Shown one piece after another: positions 32,417-43,987 of a stretch of 47,125 bases of DNA; position 1 is the first letter of the stretch, and every line of letters begins with the position of its first letter. The notes under the pieces are model-generated. The model did no database searches. It was not told where the DNA came from and saw only the letters and a program-made list of their open reading frames with translations. A program made the translations under genes and the position numbers. Source of the stretch: a virus; the IMG/VR virus record IMGVR_UViG_3300047121_000094, positions 1 through 47,125 of that record; one strand, given 5' to 3'.

Positions 32417-33124
32417 TTAAGATTGCTTGATCTTGGCTAAATGCAGTTTACTTAATATAACTGTATAAACCCAACCTATATCTATCTCAAACCATCTACG
32501 ACTGAGTTTGGCACTTGCAGGACTGAGGTGGTGATTGTTGTGCAACTCCTCTCCACCAATAATAATGCCCCAAGGACTAATGTTTCTACTGTGATCTTTA
32601 GTTTCACCATTACGATATCCCCAATAATGTCCTATGCCATTGATGATTCCGGCGGCCCAGAACGGAATCCATATCATCTGTACGCCCCACACCAACAGTC
32701 CCCACCATGAAAATAAAAGTAAATTTATCAATAATAACAAAACTATTCCTAGACGAGAATGTTTACTGTATACATTCTGTTCCACCCAATCATCAGGAGT
32801 GCCAACACCATATTGTTTAATCATTTCTTTATCTTTACTTGCAATATGATATAGTAATGCACCTTTGAATACTACATTGTATATACCATACACATGTGGT
32901 GTATGTGGATCTCCTTCAAAATCACTGTATCTATGATGTTTGCGATGTATTGCTACCCACTGTCTTGTAACCATTCCTGTAGTTAACCATAACCAGAATC
33001 GCATGAAATGTGAGACAGCAGGATGAAACTCTACTGATTTATGTGCTTGACTTCTGTGGAGATAAAGTGTGACACACAATATTGTGATGTGTGTGACTAT
33101 GAGGGTATATAGGATTTCAATCAT
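32417..33124 (-). CDS. membrane fatty acid desaturase
   Basis: 235 residues with the three histidine boxes of the membrane acyl-CoA/acyl-lipid desaturase family: HRSQAH (residues ~23-28), HRKHH (~60-64) and HNNHH (~200-204), plus hydrophobic segments at the N-terminus, about 40-55 and 135-170. It would place a double bond in host acyl chains and change membrane fluidity, an auxiliary metabolic gene. It is short, beginning directly before box 1. Located between the capsid-gene terminator and the fibre region. A CATAAATA box lies 4 bases before the ATG and no Shine-Dalgarno is seen. Confidence 0.88.
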   Translation of the reverse strand: MIEILYTLIVTHITILCVTLYLHRSQAHKSVEFHPAVSHFMRFWLWLTTGMVTRQWVAIHRKHHRYSDFEGDPHTPHVYGIYNVVFKGALLYHIASKDKEMIKQYGVGTPDDWVEQNVYSKHSRLGIVLLLLINLLLFSWWGLLVWGVQMIWIPFWAAGIINGIGHYWGYRNGETKDHSRNISPWGIIIGGEELHNNHHLSPASAKLSRRWFEIDIGWVYTVILSKLHLAKIKQS

Positions 33125-33128
33125 AATT

Positions 33129-33136
33129 TATTTATG
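33129..33136 (-). promoter_or_regulatory. late promoter box CATAAATA at desaturase start
   Basis: CATAAATA on the minus strand with only four bases (AATT) before the desaturase ATG. T4 late transcripts start a few bases after the box, so the RNA would begin at or next to the start codon. Confidence 0.55.
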
Positions 33137-33142
33137 CCCGAC

Positions 33143-33163
33143 AAAAAGGGGACCGAAGTCCCC
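33143..33163 (-). terminator. strong UUCG terminator after capsid gene
   Basis: On the minus strand GGGGAC-TTCG-GTCCCC is followed at once by TTTTT. This is a textbook intrinsic terminator with the very stable C(UUCG)G tetraloop used often in T4. It lies 34 bases after the major capsid gene and closes the head module. Confidence 0.92.
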
Positions 33164-33196
33164 TGATTGTTCTTCCCATCCCGAAAGAAGATTTGA

Positions 33197-34393
33197 TTAT
33201 TGGAATGTTAAGTTCTGTACAGCAATCTCACCAACGTAATCAGCTGCGTTACCGAACGATGACGCAGTGTTAGTTAATTCGATGTAACCATAACGAGTCA
33301 TAAATGACACGACTGGTTCGAATGTTGATGGATCTAGAACAACACCACTGCTCATCAATGGAATGTATGGGCAGTAGAATGCGGCTGCGTCAGTCTCACT
33401 TGAACCTTTATAACCAACCAATACTGGCTGGGTATCTGGTGCATATGAGTCAACGAATACGCGCATTGCACCGTTCAATGTACCAACAAACTTAGTGTTA
33501 GTTGGTGCTTCGAAAGTGCCTTCAGTAGTTCTTGCGAATGCTGAAGTTGTTGCTGACTGTAGAACAGTCAATGATGCTGGTGATACAACTGCCCAGTTAC
33601 CTGCACCGCGACGTGTGCGCTGTGCAATCAAGTTTGCTACGCGGTTGATTAGAACTGCTAAGGCAGCATGTTCGTCACCAACGTATGTTGCAGTACCTGA
33701 TACTGTTGCTTGGTTGTATGTGAACTCAGTTGAAGCAAGAGTACGCAATGACAACAAGATTTCTTGATCGATTTCAGCAGTAATTTCTTGGGCAAGTGCT
33801 GCCATGATTTCTGCTTCGATGTCGATACCATGCTGTGACTGAGCATCCTGAGCTGCTTCAAATGTCCAACGTGCTTGCAACTTACGTGATTTGGCTTCAA
33901 CAGCCTGACGTAAGATTTGTACGCTGATCTGCTTACCGCCGTTACCTTCTAATGCCGCAGTATCATTACCTGTGTAGTAATTTGATGATGTTGCATTTTG
34001 AGGTGAACGTGAATAGGCCTGAGCAATTTTGAATGGGCTCAATGCTTCTTCACCAGCAACAACGCTAGTAGCGGCTGCTGAGTTGTCAGTCAATGACTGA
34101 GCATAACGTACACGCAATGTGTGTATCTGACCAACTGGACCAGTCATTGGCTGAACGCCGACTAGTTCGTTAGCAATAACAGTTGGCATAACACGACGGA
34201 TTACTGGAAGAATCACGCGGTTTAATGTTGCGATATTACCAGCAGTCGTTGTGCCTGCAGTAGATTCTGCGAGCAACTGTTTTTTGGTGTTTTCTAGAAT
34301 AACACCCATCGTTGAACGGCGAGTTCCCTTTAAGCCTTCTAACAGGGCCTCTTTGGTCTCGTCCCAACGGCTTTCTAAGAGTACTTTTGACAT
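33197..34393 (-). CDS. 23: major capsid protein (gp23-like)
   Basis: 398 residues, shorter than T4 gp23 but usual for marine relatives. The segment LPVIRRVMPTVIANELVGVQ with PMTGPVGQIHTLRVRY is the conserved hallmark of T4-type capsid proteins. LAE at residues 41-43 followed by STAG fits the prohead protease consensus (L/I)-x-E, so the mature protein probably starts near residue 44. AGGAGAA precedes the ATG. It is last in the head operon, 22 bases after the scaffold gene, and followed by a strong terminator. Confidence 0.93.
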   Translation of the reverse strand: MSKVLLESRWDETKEALLEGLKGTRRSTMGVILENTKKQLLAESTAGTTTAGNIATLNRVILPVIRRVMPTVIANELVGVQPMTGPVGQIHTLRVRYAQSLTDNSAAATSVVAGEEALSPFKIAQAYSRSPQNATSSNYYTGNDTAALEGNGGKQISVQILRQAVEAKSRKLQARWTFEAAQDAQSQHGIDIEAEIMAALAQEITAEIDQEILLSLRTLASTEFTYNQATVSGTATYVGDEHAALAVLINRVANLIAQRTRRGAGNWAVVSPASLTVLQSATTSAFARTTEGTFEAPTNTKFVGTLNGAMRVFVDSYAPDTQPVLVGYKGSSETDAAAFYCPYIPLMSSGVVLDPSTFEPVVSFMTRYGYIELTNTASSFGNAADYVGEIAVQNLTFQ

Positions 34394-34415
34394 TTTAATA
34401 TTCTCCTAATATGTC

Positions 34416-35528
34416 TTACTTAAGCCCTGCCAGACGCTTGAAATCGATCAAATTGTTTTCAACGCTTGGATCTTCTTCAATTTTCTTTTTGGCAGTTTCT
34501 TTATCACCAGTTACTTCTTTTACAACACTTTCAGTGAGAGCAGTTTTAGCGCCTGACTTCTCAATTCCTGTGTTAAGAACTGCTGGTAGATACTTATCGA
34601 AAGCGGACTTCAATTTTGGTGTCTGTACGCTTTCAAGTAAAGCCTTCATCACATCAGCCTTCTCTTTGTTTAGAGGAGATAGAAGTTTTTCCATTTCCTT
34701 TTCACGCTGAGTTGATTCTTTAATGATTCTAACTTCACGATCCTTTGACTCTACAAGCTTATGTGCTTCAATAGCCTTTGCTGTAGCCTCAGCCAACGCC
34801 TGATCTTTCGCAGTAATTACTGACATTAACTTGCGGGCTTCTGCTTTATCATTTAGATAAGTTACAGAATACTCACTAGCAAATGCTTCGAATAACTTAC
34901 GTCCGAAACTGTTTTCGCGGGCTGTTTTGATGTCTTCTTTGAGTTGTGATAGTTCACCCTTCAAATGAGATGATATTGCATCGCTGACTCTCTTTGCGCT
35001 TTCGGCAACAAATTTTTGCTTAAGTGCTTCAAGTTTCTGGCGACCTTCTGTGACCAACTTAACGCGAGCCTCAACAACTGCTTTCTTATCCGTTGAAAAT
35101 TCCCTGATCTCTTTTGCAAGAGCATGGACAACGAATTTTTCTAACTTTTGTTGATTCTCCATTTGAGCCTTACGATCATTGCGCAATTCTTTGATTTCTT
35201 CGGATAGTTTAGTAACCATGAAACCATTGAATTTGGCTGCATTTTCTTGCATTTTAATTTTCGCTTGTACTCGGTCTTCGTTTAAAGCCTTTCTCTCATC
35301 ATGAAATTCTGCAATTTCAGTTGAGAGGCTTTCTGTTATCATCTTATCTAGGGCTTCTACCATAACGCTACGATCATGCTCGTAACGGTGTGCAAATTCC
35401 TCGCGGAGTTCAGCACGTACTTGATCACGGGCTTCAGTCAACTTTCCTTCCCAAACTTTATTAATTTCGTTTGAGATGTCTTCGCTGATGAGACCGCTTT
35501 CAACTAATGGTTTGATAGCATCTAACAT
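34416..35528 (-). CDS. 22: prohead scaffold protein (gp22-like)
   Basis: 370 residues, almost entirely charged alpha-helix with long Lys/Glu/Ala heptad patterns (for example DERKALNEDRVQAKIKMQEN and KQKFVAESAKRVSDAI), as expected of an internal scaffold that is degraded during head maturation. Its position between the protease and the capsid gene is the same as T4 gene 22. A long coiled-coil covers about residues 25-290; the C-terminal ~80 residues (TPKLKSAFDKYLPAVL to DFKRLAGLK) form a separate end that may contact the capsid protein. Confidence 0.85.
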   Translation of the reverse strand: MLDAIKPLVESGLISEDISNEINKVWEGKLTEARDQVRAELREEFAHRYEHDRSVMVEALDKMITESLSTEIAEFHDERKALNEDRVQAKIKMQENAAKFNGFMVTKLSEEIKELRNDRKAQMENQQKLEKFVVHALAKEIREFSTDKKAVVEARVKLVTEGRQKLEALKQKFVAESAKRVSDAISSHLKGELSQLKEDIKTARENSFGRKLFEAFASEYSVTYLNDKAEARKLMSVITAKDQALAEATAKAIEAHKLVESKDREVRIIKESTQREKEMEKLLSPLNKEKADVMKALLESVQTPKLKSAFDKYLPAVLNTGIEKSGAKTALTESVVKEVTGDKETAKKKIEEDPSVENNLIDFKRLAGLK

Positions 35529-35544
35529 GCTCTTATCCCCTATT

Positions 35545-36183
35545 TTATATTTTAAGTTCCTTGATGAGGCGCTTTACTTCCTCAGCCAAGTAACTTTGTA
35601 CCTTCTTGTCGCCTCTTGCTTCTCTAGCGATATCTATGACTTTATGACCATGCTTCATATTCATGAGGCTTTCGTATATTGCTTTAGGATATGCGTTAGG
35701 TGCGCTAGGTTGTGCGACTATATCTACAGTGATTATTTCAAAATCACTTACTTTGCCATCTAAGTCGCTTACATTACCTGATCCACGACTTGAAACGCCT
35801 AGTTTCACACCACTTTCCAACATTGTCTTTACTAATTGACCCATTGGAGTTGGTAGAATTTTTAATTTACCGAAACCGTTTGCGCCATCCATCCACATAT
35901 TTGTGATCATATGGCTGACACGGTCTAAGTTAATTTTTAAATCGTCTGGGTGATCAACTTCACCCAACACTGAATAACCTTCTTGGATTTGCTTGTTTAA
36001 CGTATCTACTGCGGTCTCTATTTCAGAAACGGGGTAAACACGCTCGTTTGCGTTTTTAACCCCGCCCTGAATAAAGATGCCCTTCATATAGAGGGTCTTT
36101 AACTCGTCGTTGCCTTCCTTGACGGACTCAACGACCATGTTCGCTCTATCGAACGTTAAGTGCTCCTTGAGATACAAAGCCAT
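35545..36183 (-). CDS. 21: prohead core protease (gp21-like)
   Basis: 212 residues, the size of T4 gp21. It has GEVDHP (catalytic His, near residue 97) and GVSSRGSG (catalytic Ser) in the order expected for this herpesvirus-protease-like serine peptidase, and the SVLGEVDHPDD and SAPNAYP segments typical of T4-type relatives. It cleaves scaffold, core and capsid proteins after (L/I)-x-E during head maturation. The position before scaffold and capsid genes is conserved with T4. Confidence 0.92.
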   Translation of the reverse strand: MALYLKEHLTFDRANMVVESVKEGNDELKTLYMKGIFIQGGVKNANERVYPVSEIETAVDTLNKQIQEGYSVLGEVDHPDDLKINLDRVSHMITNMWMDGANGFGKLKILPTPMGQLVKTMLESGVKLGVSSRGSGNVSDLDGKVSDFEIITVDIVAQPSAPNAYPKAIYESLMNMKHGHKVIDIAREARGDKKVQSYLAEEVKRLIKELKI

Positions 36184-36204
36184 TTGTCTCCAAGTTCCTC
36201 TTAA

Positions 36205-36984
36205 TTAACCTTTGGCTACCGGGCTCTTGCTATTTGCTGAACCGTCCTTAGTCACTGGCTTAGGAGCGGCTGACAAATCAACTTTTGCCTTGCCACCTGG
36301 TACGTTCTTGAATGAACCTGCACCTGGTAGATCGCCTTCTTTCTTGCTGTACTCATTTGATGGACCTTTTGGACCATTTGGTACAGATTCAGTACCGCCT
36401 GCGAATTTGACAGGCTTGCTGTCCATTCCTTTAGCGCCTGAGTTTGCTGTTACCGGGCTCTTAGTCTGAGCACCGTTATCACCGTGAGTTACAGATACTT
36501 TTTGTAACTGTACGGCTTCCATCATTTCTTCGCCGTCAACTTCTACGTCAACCATTTCTTCTTCGCCGTCGCCCATATCAGCGTCACCGCCCATGAGTGC
36601 TTCGAATTCTGCCATCAAATCATCTAACTTGTCTTTGATGTCACCTAAATCTTCTTTGTCTACTGAACCTTCAGCATCGTGATCTGCTTCTAGATCAGCG
36701 GTCATGTCGTCTCCGGCTTCTTCTGCTTCATCGTCAAAATCGATGTCTGCTTCGTCTTCTTCGGCTTCTACAACGTCACCTGATTCTTCTGCTGAAATCT
36801 CGTCCATTAGATCGCCTACTTCGCCAACCATCGAACCTTCTTCGTCCATCATTTCTTCGTCCATGATAGATTCATAAATTTCGCGTGACTTTTCAACCAC
36901 GATCTCGTGGAATAATTCTTTTGCTTTGTCTTCGTTCTCATTGATGATCAAATCAATAAGTTGTTCAAATTTTTTGTTATCCAT
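36205..36984 (-). CDS. acidic prohead core-like protein
   Basis: 259 residues. The first ~155 are strongly acidic (EEDEADIDFDDEAEEAGDD, with long Asp/Glu runs); the remainder is Lys/Pro/Gly-rich and probably disordered. It lies where T4 has the small core proteins gp67 and gp68, between the portal and the protease, so an internal head core role is likely, but no direct homology is claimed. Good Shine-Dalgarno (AGGAGAT). Confidence 0.65.
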   Translation of the reverse strand: MDNKKFEQLIDLIINENEDKAKELFHEIVVEKSREIYESIMDEEMMDEEGSMVGEVGDLMDEISAEESGDVVEAEEDEADIDFDDEAEEAGDDMTADLEADHDAEGSVDKEDLGDIKDKLDDLMAEFEALMGGDADMGDGEEEMVDVEVDGEEMMEAVQLQKVSVTHGDNGAQTKSPVTANSGAKGMDSKPVKFAGGTESVPNGPKGPSNEYSKKEGDLPGAGSFKNVPGGKAKVDLSAAPKPVTKDGSANSKSPVAKG

Positions 36985-37018
36985 TGTATATCTCCTGGGT
37001 TAAATGGCTTTGTAGATT

Positions 37019-37026
37019 TATTTAGT
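37019..37026 (-). promoter_or_regulatory. possible late promoter box ACTAAATA
   Basis: ACTAAATA on the minus strand, 34 bases before the acidic core protein ATG, differs from TATAAATA at two positions. Placement is right for a promoter of the core-protease-scaffold-capsid unit, but the match is weak. Confidence 0.35.
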
Positions 37027-37089
37027 GCGTAGTTATAAAAAGCACTCAATAAGTACTATTTTTTTACGTTTTTGTTAAAAATGTAACAA

Positions 37090-37111
37090 TTTTAGATATT
37101 AGTATCTAAAA
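37090..37111 (-). terminator. AT-rich hairpin after the 75-aa gene
   Basis: A perfect 9-bp stem (TTTTAGATA and TATCTAAAA) with a 4-base loop, just after the 75-aa gene stop on the minus strand and followed by TTGTTACATTTTT. It could be a weak terminator or a transcript-end stabiliser between two head sub-units. Confidence 0.45.
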
Positions 37112-37115
37112 TCGA

Positions 37116-37343
37116 TCAAGCGGTTGCTTCTTGAGGTTGATTTGCCGCACCGTATTGTTCACGGACTTTCTTTAAATGTTCTTTCTTTTCATAGTTTCGA
37201 ACATCTAGCATTTTGCGCAATTTGCGTAATTGTTTAAGTGTGAGTTTAGTTTTACGTGAGGTTCTCCACACAGGTTTGCTGTTATCGGCATTAACATCTT
37301 GCATCCCATTAATGGGTGGATCAAACATCTCAAATAGTTTCAT
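37116..37343 (-). CDS. small basic conserved head-cluster protein
   Basis: 75 residues, basic, with KLTLKQLRKLRKMLDVRNYEKKEHL then REQYG. I recognise this pattern from short proteins beside the portal gene in marine T4-like phages, though it has no assigned function. It lies at the T4 gene 67 position. No Shine-Dalgarno is visible; a GATAAATA box ends 6 bases before the ATG. Confidence 0.7.
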   Translation of the reverse strand: MKLFEMFDPPINGMQDVNADNSKPVWRTSRKTKLTLKQLRKLRKMLDVRNYEKKEHLKKVREQYGAANQPQEATA

Positions 37344-37349
37344 AGTTAT

Positions 37350-37357
37350 TATTTATC
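37350..37357 (-). promoter_or_regulatory. late promoter box GATAAATA at small head gene
   Basis: GATAAATA on the minus strand, six bases before the 75-aa gene ATG and directly after the portal stop codon. The predicted transcript start falls on or beside the ATG. Confidence 0.5.
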
Positions 37358-39133
37358 TTATGCCGGTGGACTTGCTGGAGTTGCTGGAGCCGCTGGTGCT
37401 GATGCACCTGCAGGAGCCGCGCTTACTGGACCTGCTACTTCAGCACCCATTTCTTCTTCAGGCGGTGCTTCCATCTCGTCTCCGGTTTGTTCATCTGTAT
37501 CTATGTCTGCGGCGCTTACGCCTACGCTACGTAAATCGCTACCTTTTGGTTCGTCTAACGGCTCTTTATTATTTTCTTCACGCCATAATTTTTCGTTCTT
37601 TGTAATCTCTTCTTCAGTCAATCCTAAGAAACGTTCCATAGCAAAACGTTTACTCATATAAGGAAACGCTTCTATAGCCTGAAATGTACCTACTCTTGCT
37701 GTATCAAGTTCACTTTGACGATATGCCGCAAAGTTCTGTGGCGGATTGAATTCTATATTAAACAACCCACTATCAATATTGAATCCTCTCCAACGTAAGA
37801 ATAGTTTAAATTCTTCGTCTAACTTGATTGACAAGTAGTTTTGTAGTCGTTCACAATATTGATTGAAACGATATTCTTGTATCAATGCTGTACCGACACG
37901 ACCATCACTTAATGGACGATCACTATCGTCTGGACCAGTTGGTAGATATGAACTTGGTACACGTAATCCACGTGCTAATCTGTTGTTGAAGTAACGCAAG
38001 TCATCGATCTCACCTAGATTCTGTCCACCGGGCATGACTTCAACACTACTTCCACGACCGTCGGCAGTGACTGGAAAGAAGTAATCTTCATTCATACTCA
38101 ATGGATTATATGAAGCATCAACAATACTTGAACCACCATATACGCTAGGAATTCTACGTTGATGTATTTCATTTTTGATACGTTCAACAAATGCCATAGC
38201 CAAATGACTCGGCATGTTACCAACGTCAATCTTGAACAATCTACGTTCAGGAGCACGTTGTACACGATAGATAAGAACAGCATCTTCAAGCAATTCTTTT
38301 TGCTTGTAAACTTTGAAAATATTTTCTAATATACTCTGACCAAAAGGCCAGAAACGGTCAAGACCTTCTGTCAGGCTAAGATGTACTATGTGTTTCGCAT
38401 CGATAGCGGCTTCGCTCTGACCTAATGTAAAACGGCTACCTGATGTATTATATGGCATAGCAGGAACAGTGTAAGGAGTATTTGTTCCGCCCCCACTACC
38501 GCCTAAACCAGTTGCTGGATTTGCGGCAAAATCTGTATTTGTTTTTTGTGCTACAGATAAATTCTGTAAATTGATGTTCAAGTCTTTGATAACATACTGC
38601 TCAGGTTTCTTACCTTCACTTTCGTTAACAATAACTTTAATAACTTTAACCATATCAACCCAGTATAACTTAAAGTTTTCTGGGTCACGTACAAACACTT
38701 GATCACCGTATTTTACAGTGTTACGAAATATCTTAAACAATCTCTGATCAAACTGATTTAGTTTGCACCATTGCTGTAACTGCTGTTTTAATATATTAAC
38801 TTCATGAGGAGTAGGCTCTTCGCTAAAATTTATATTGAATGGAGTTCCATTATGTTCATTCTTTTGTGTGCTGAACTCAGCAAGAATATCTAAACATGCA
38901 TTGATTTCAGCATCGACATCCATCATTTCATATTGATTATAACGTTCAATCCTATTAGGGTGCCCTGTGTAAACTTCAGGCAGTCTACTCATGTAATTGC
39001 GGTATCCCCAATCAGCATTATTGTAGCCGTCATTGGACCCGTTGCCGGAATTCCATGCACCGGCATTGCTGTTTATACCTGATATCGGGCTAGTGACGCC
39101 GGATTTGTTTAAGAATCGTTTAGTGTATGGCAT
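37358..39133 (-). CDS. 20: portal vertex protein (gp20-like)
   Basis: 591 residues, near T4 gp20 (524) plus a longer Ala/Pro-rich tail. Portal family segments are visible: YNQYEMMDVDAEINACLDILAEF near the start, KYGDQVFVRDPENFKLYWVD, the crown/wing part with VLIYRVQRAPERRLFKIDVG, and GGQNLGEIDDLRYFNNRLARGLRVPSSYLP. It forms the dodecameric DNA-entry ring and the initiator of prohead assembly. It begins 16 bases after the tape measure stop. No clear Shine-Dalgarno; ACTAAATA lies 7 bases before the ATG. Confidence 0.93.
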   Translation of the reverse strand: MPYTKRFLNKSGVTSPISGINSNAGAWNSGNGSNDGYNNADWGYRNYMSRLPEVYTGHPNRIERYNQYEMMDVDAEINACLDILAEFSTQKNEHNGTPFNINFSEEPTPHEVNILKQQLQQWCKLNQFDQRLFKIFRNTVKYGDQVFVRDPENFKLYWVDMVKVIKVIVNESEGKKPEQYVIKDLNINLQNLSVAQKTNTDFAANPATGLGGSGGGTNTPYTVPAMPYNTSGSRFTLGQSEAAIDAKHIVHLSLTEGLDRFWPFGQSILENIFKVYKQKELLEDAVLIYRVQRAPERRLFKIDVGNMPSHLAMAFVERIKNEIHQRRIPSVYGGSSIVDASYNPLSMNEDYFFPVTADGRGSSVEVMPGGQNLGEIDDLRYFNNRLARGLRVPSSYLPTGPDDSDRPLSDGRVGTALIQEYRFNQYCERLQNYLSIKLDEEFKLFLRWRGFNIDSGLFNIEFNPPQNFAAYRQSELDTARVGTFQAIEAFPYMSKRFAMERFLGLTEEEITKNEKLWREENNKEPLDEPKGSDLRSVGVSAADIDTDEQTGDEMEAPPEEEMGAEVAGPVSAAPAGASAPAAPATPASPPA

Positions 39134-39149
39134 TATCTAGTATTTAGTA

Positions 39150-42821
<3,672 letters not shown>

Positions 42822-42853
42822 ATCTCTACTTTTTTCTGGTGGGTTTTTGTGTC

Positions 42854-42861
42854 AATAAATA
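42854..42861 (+). promoter_or_regulatory. late promoter box AATAAATA for hub operon
   Basis: AATAAATA on the plus strand, 50 bases before the hub assembly ATG, which has GAGG upstream. It faces the opposite-strand TATAAATA at 42868-42875. Confidence 0.6.
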
Positions 42862-42867
42862 CACTTG

Positions 42868-42875
42868 TATTTATA
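42868..42875 (-). promoter_or_regulatory. consensus late promoter TATAAATA for tape measure
   Basis: An exact T4 late consensus, TATAAATA, on the minus strand, 46 bases before the tape measure ATG. The box lies inside the predicted start region of the divergent hub transcript, and the hub box lies inside this one. Confidence 0.75.
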
Positions 42876-42911
42876 ATTGGAAAACCAATCAGATTTTAAC
42901 GAGGACAAAAC

Positions 42912-43736
42912 ATGGACAACAACCCACTAAGACAGTATTTCCGTAGACCAGCAGTACATTTTAAACTACCTAGCGGGGGCAAAGGATACTCACCCGGGGT
43001 ATTAGATATGCCACCTAACGGTGAGATTCCAGTTTATCCTATGACTGCTATCGATGAGATCACTGTAAGAACTCCTGACGCATTGTTCAACGGCGCGGCT
43101 GTTGTAGACTTGATCAAGAGTTGCGTACCAAGTATTAAAGATCCATGGCAAATTAATTCAAACGATTTAGATGCTGTATTGATTGCTATCAGAGCCGCAG
43201 GTGGACAACAGCAATTAGAGATCAGCACACAGTGCCCTAAATGTCAGAATGAATCTACTTATGGCTTGAACCTTGTAGCCGTACTATCACAATTAAAGCA
43301 CGGCGACTATGATACTGAATTAAAAGTAAATGATCTGAAAATAAAATTTAGACCTCTTTCTTATAAAGAAATGAATGAGGCCGGGTTAGAGCAATTTAAG
43401 ATACAAAAGGCTTATGGCGACTTAGATAAGATAGAGAATGATGATGACCGTAACAAAAAGACACAGGAAGCAGTACGTGTAATTACGGAAACTACAATGA
43501 AAATCATTTCAACAACTGTTGAATATATCGATACGCCCACTACTAGAGTTGAAGAAAAACAATTTATTGATGATTTCTTGCATAATTGCGATGGAAGTGT
43601 TTATATTGCTATACGTGATTATAATTCCCAACTCAAGGCCAGCACAGAATTAAAACCCTTAGACATCAAGTGTGACAACTGCACACACGAATACGTTCAG
43701 CCTTTCACGTTGAACGCCAGCGATTTTTTCGGCTGA
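42912..43736 (+). CDS. T4-type baseplate hub assembly protein (gp26/gp51 family)
   Basis: 274 residues. PLRQYFRRPAVHFKLPSGGK, then NGEIPVYPMTAIDEITVRTPDALFNG and IKSCVPSI are typical of the T4-type hub assembly proteins of marine phages; I cannot separate gp26 from gp51 by eye. Two CxxC pairs (CPKCQNE near 112 and CDNCTHEY near 256) suggest a zinc ribbon. It helps build the baseplate hub around the tape measure, which is the divergent neighbour. The last codons GAT TTT TTC GGC TGA contain a T_TTT_TTC slippery site two codons before the stop, leading into the next ORF. Confidence 0.82.
   Translation: MDNNPLRQYFRRPAVHFKLPSGGKGYSPGVLDMPPNGEIPVYPMTAIDEITVRTPDALFNGAAVVDLIKSCVPSIKDPWQINSNDLDAVLIAIRAAGGQQQLEISTQCPKCQNESTYGLNLVAVLSQLKHGDYDTELKVNDLKIKFRPLSYKEMNEAGLEQFKIQKAYGDLDKIENDDDRNKKTQEAVRVITETTMKIISTTVEYIDTPTTRVEEKQFIDDFLHNCDGSVYIAIRDYNSQLKASTELKPLDIKCDNCTHEYVQPFTLNASDFFG
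43724..43730 (+). promoter_or_regulatory. candidate -1 ribosomal frameshift site T_TTT_TTC
   Basis: The heptamer T_TTT_TTC is read in frame as x-TTT-TTC by the hub gene and obeys the X_XXY_YYZ rule. Slipping back one base passes the TGA at 43734 and enters the open frame that ends at 43960. Possible downstream pairings (GGCT 43731-43734 with AGCC 43751-43754, or CTTC 43739-43742 with GAAG 43757-43760) are short. The fused product would be 349 residues. Confidence 0.6.
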
Positions 43737-43960
43737 AACTTCTTACTGCTAGCCCTGAAGCCGTACAGAAGTATATTGAAAGTTTAGAAAAAGAAACAGA
43801 GGGCATACGTAAGGCAGCACTCACCTTGGCTTGGTATATGAGAGGTGGTGCTACTTATGAGGATGTCCTTAACATGTCTACTTTTGAACGTGAATCCATA
43901 AGCAAACTAGTTGAAGAACATATGGAAATCACAAAGAAGACACAACTTCCATTTTTCTAA
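43730..43960 (+). CDS. start-less hub-assembly ORF, -1 frame extension
   Basis: Open in the -1 frame from 43676 to the TAA at 43958-43960. The translation after the slip reads RLKLLTASPEAVQKYIESLE, then LAWYMRGGATYEDVLNMSTFERESI and a KKTQLPFF end. This WYMRGG small protein follows the hub gene in T4-like phages. No ATG, GTG or TTG precedes the conserved part; the only ATG before the core is the Met inside WYMRGG, and CTG at 43733 is the one near-cognate codon. Frameshifting from the hub gene is therefore the simplest way to make it. Confidence 0.7.
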   Translation, partial: RLKLLTASPEAVQKYIESLEKETEGIRKAALTLAWYMRGGATYEDVLNMSTFERESISKLVEEHMEITKKTQLPFF

Positions 43961-43987
43961 TATACAAATCTTTTAATCTTTATCTGG

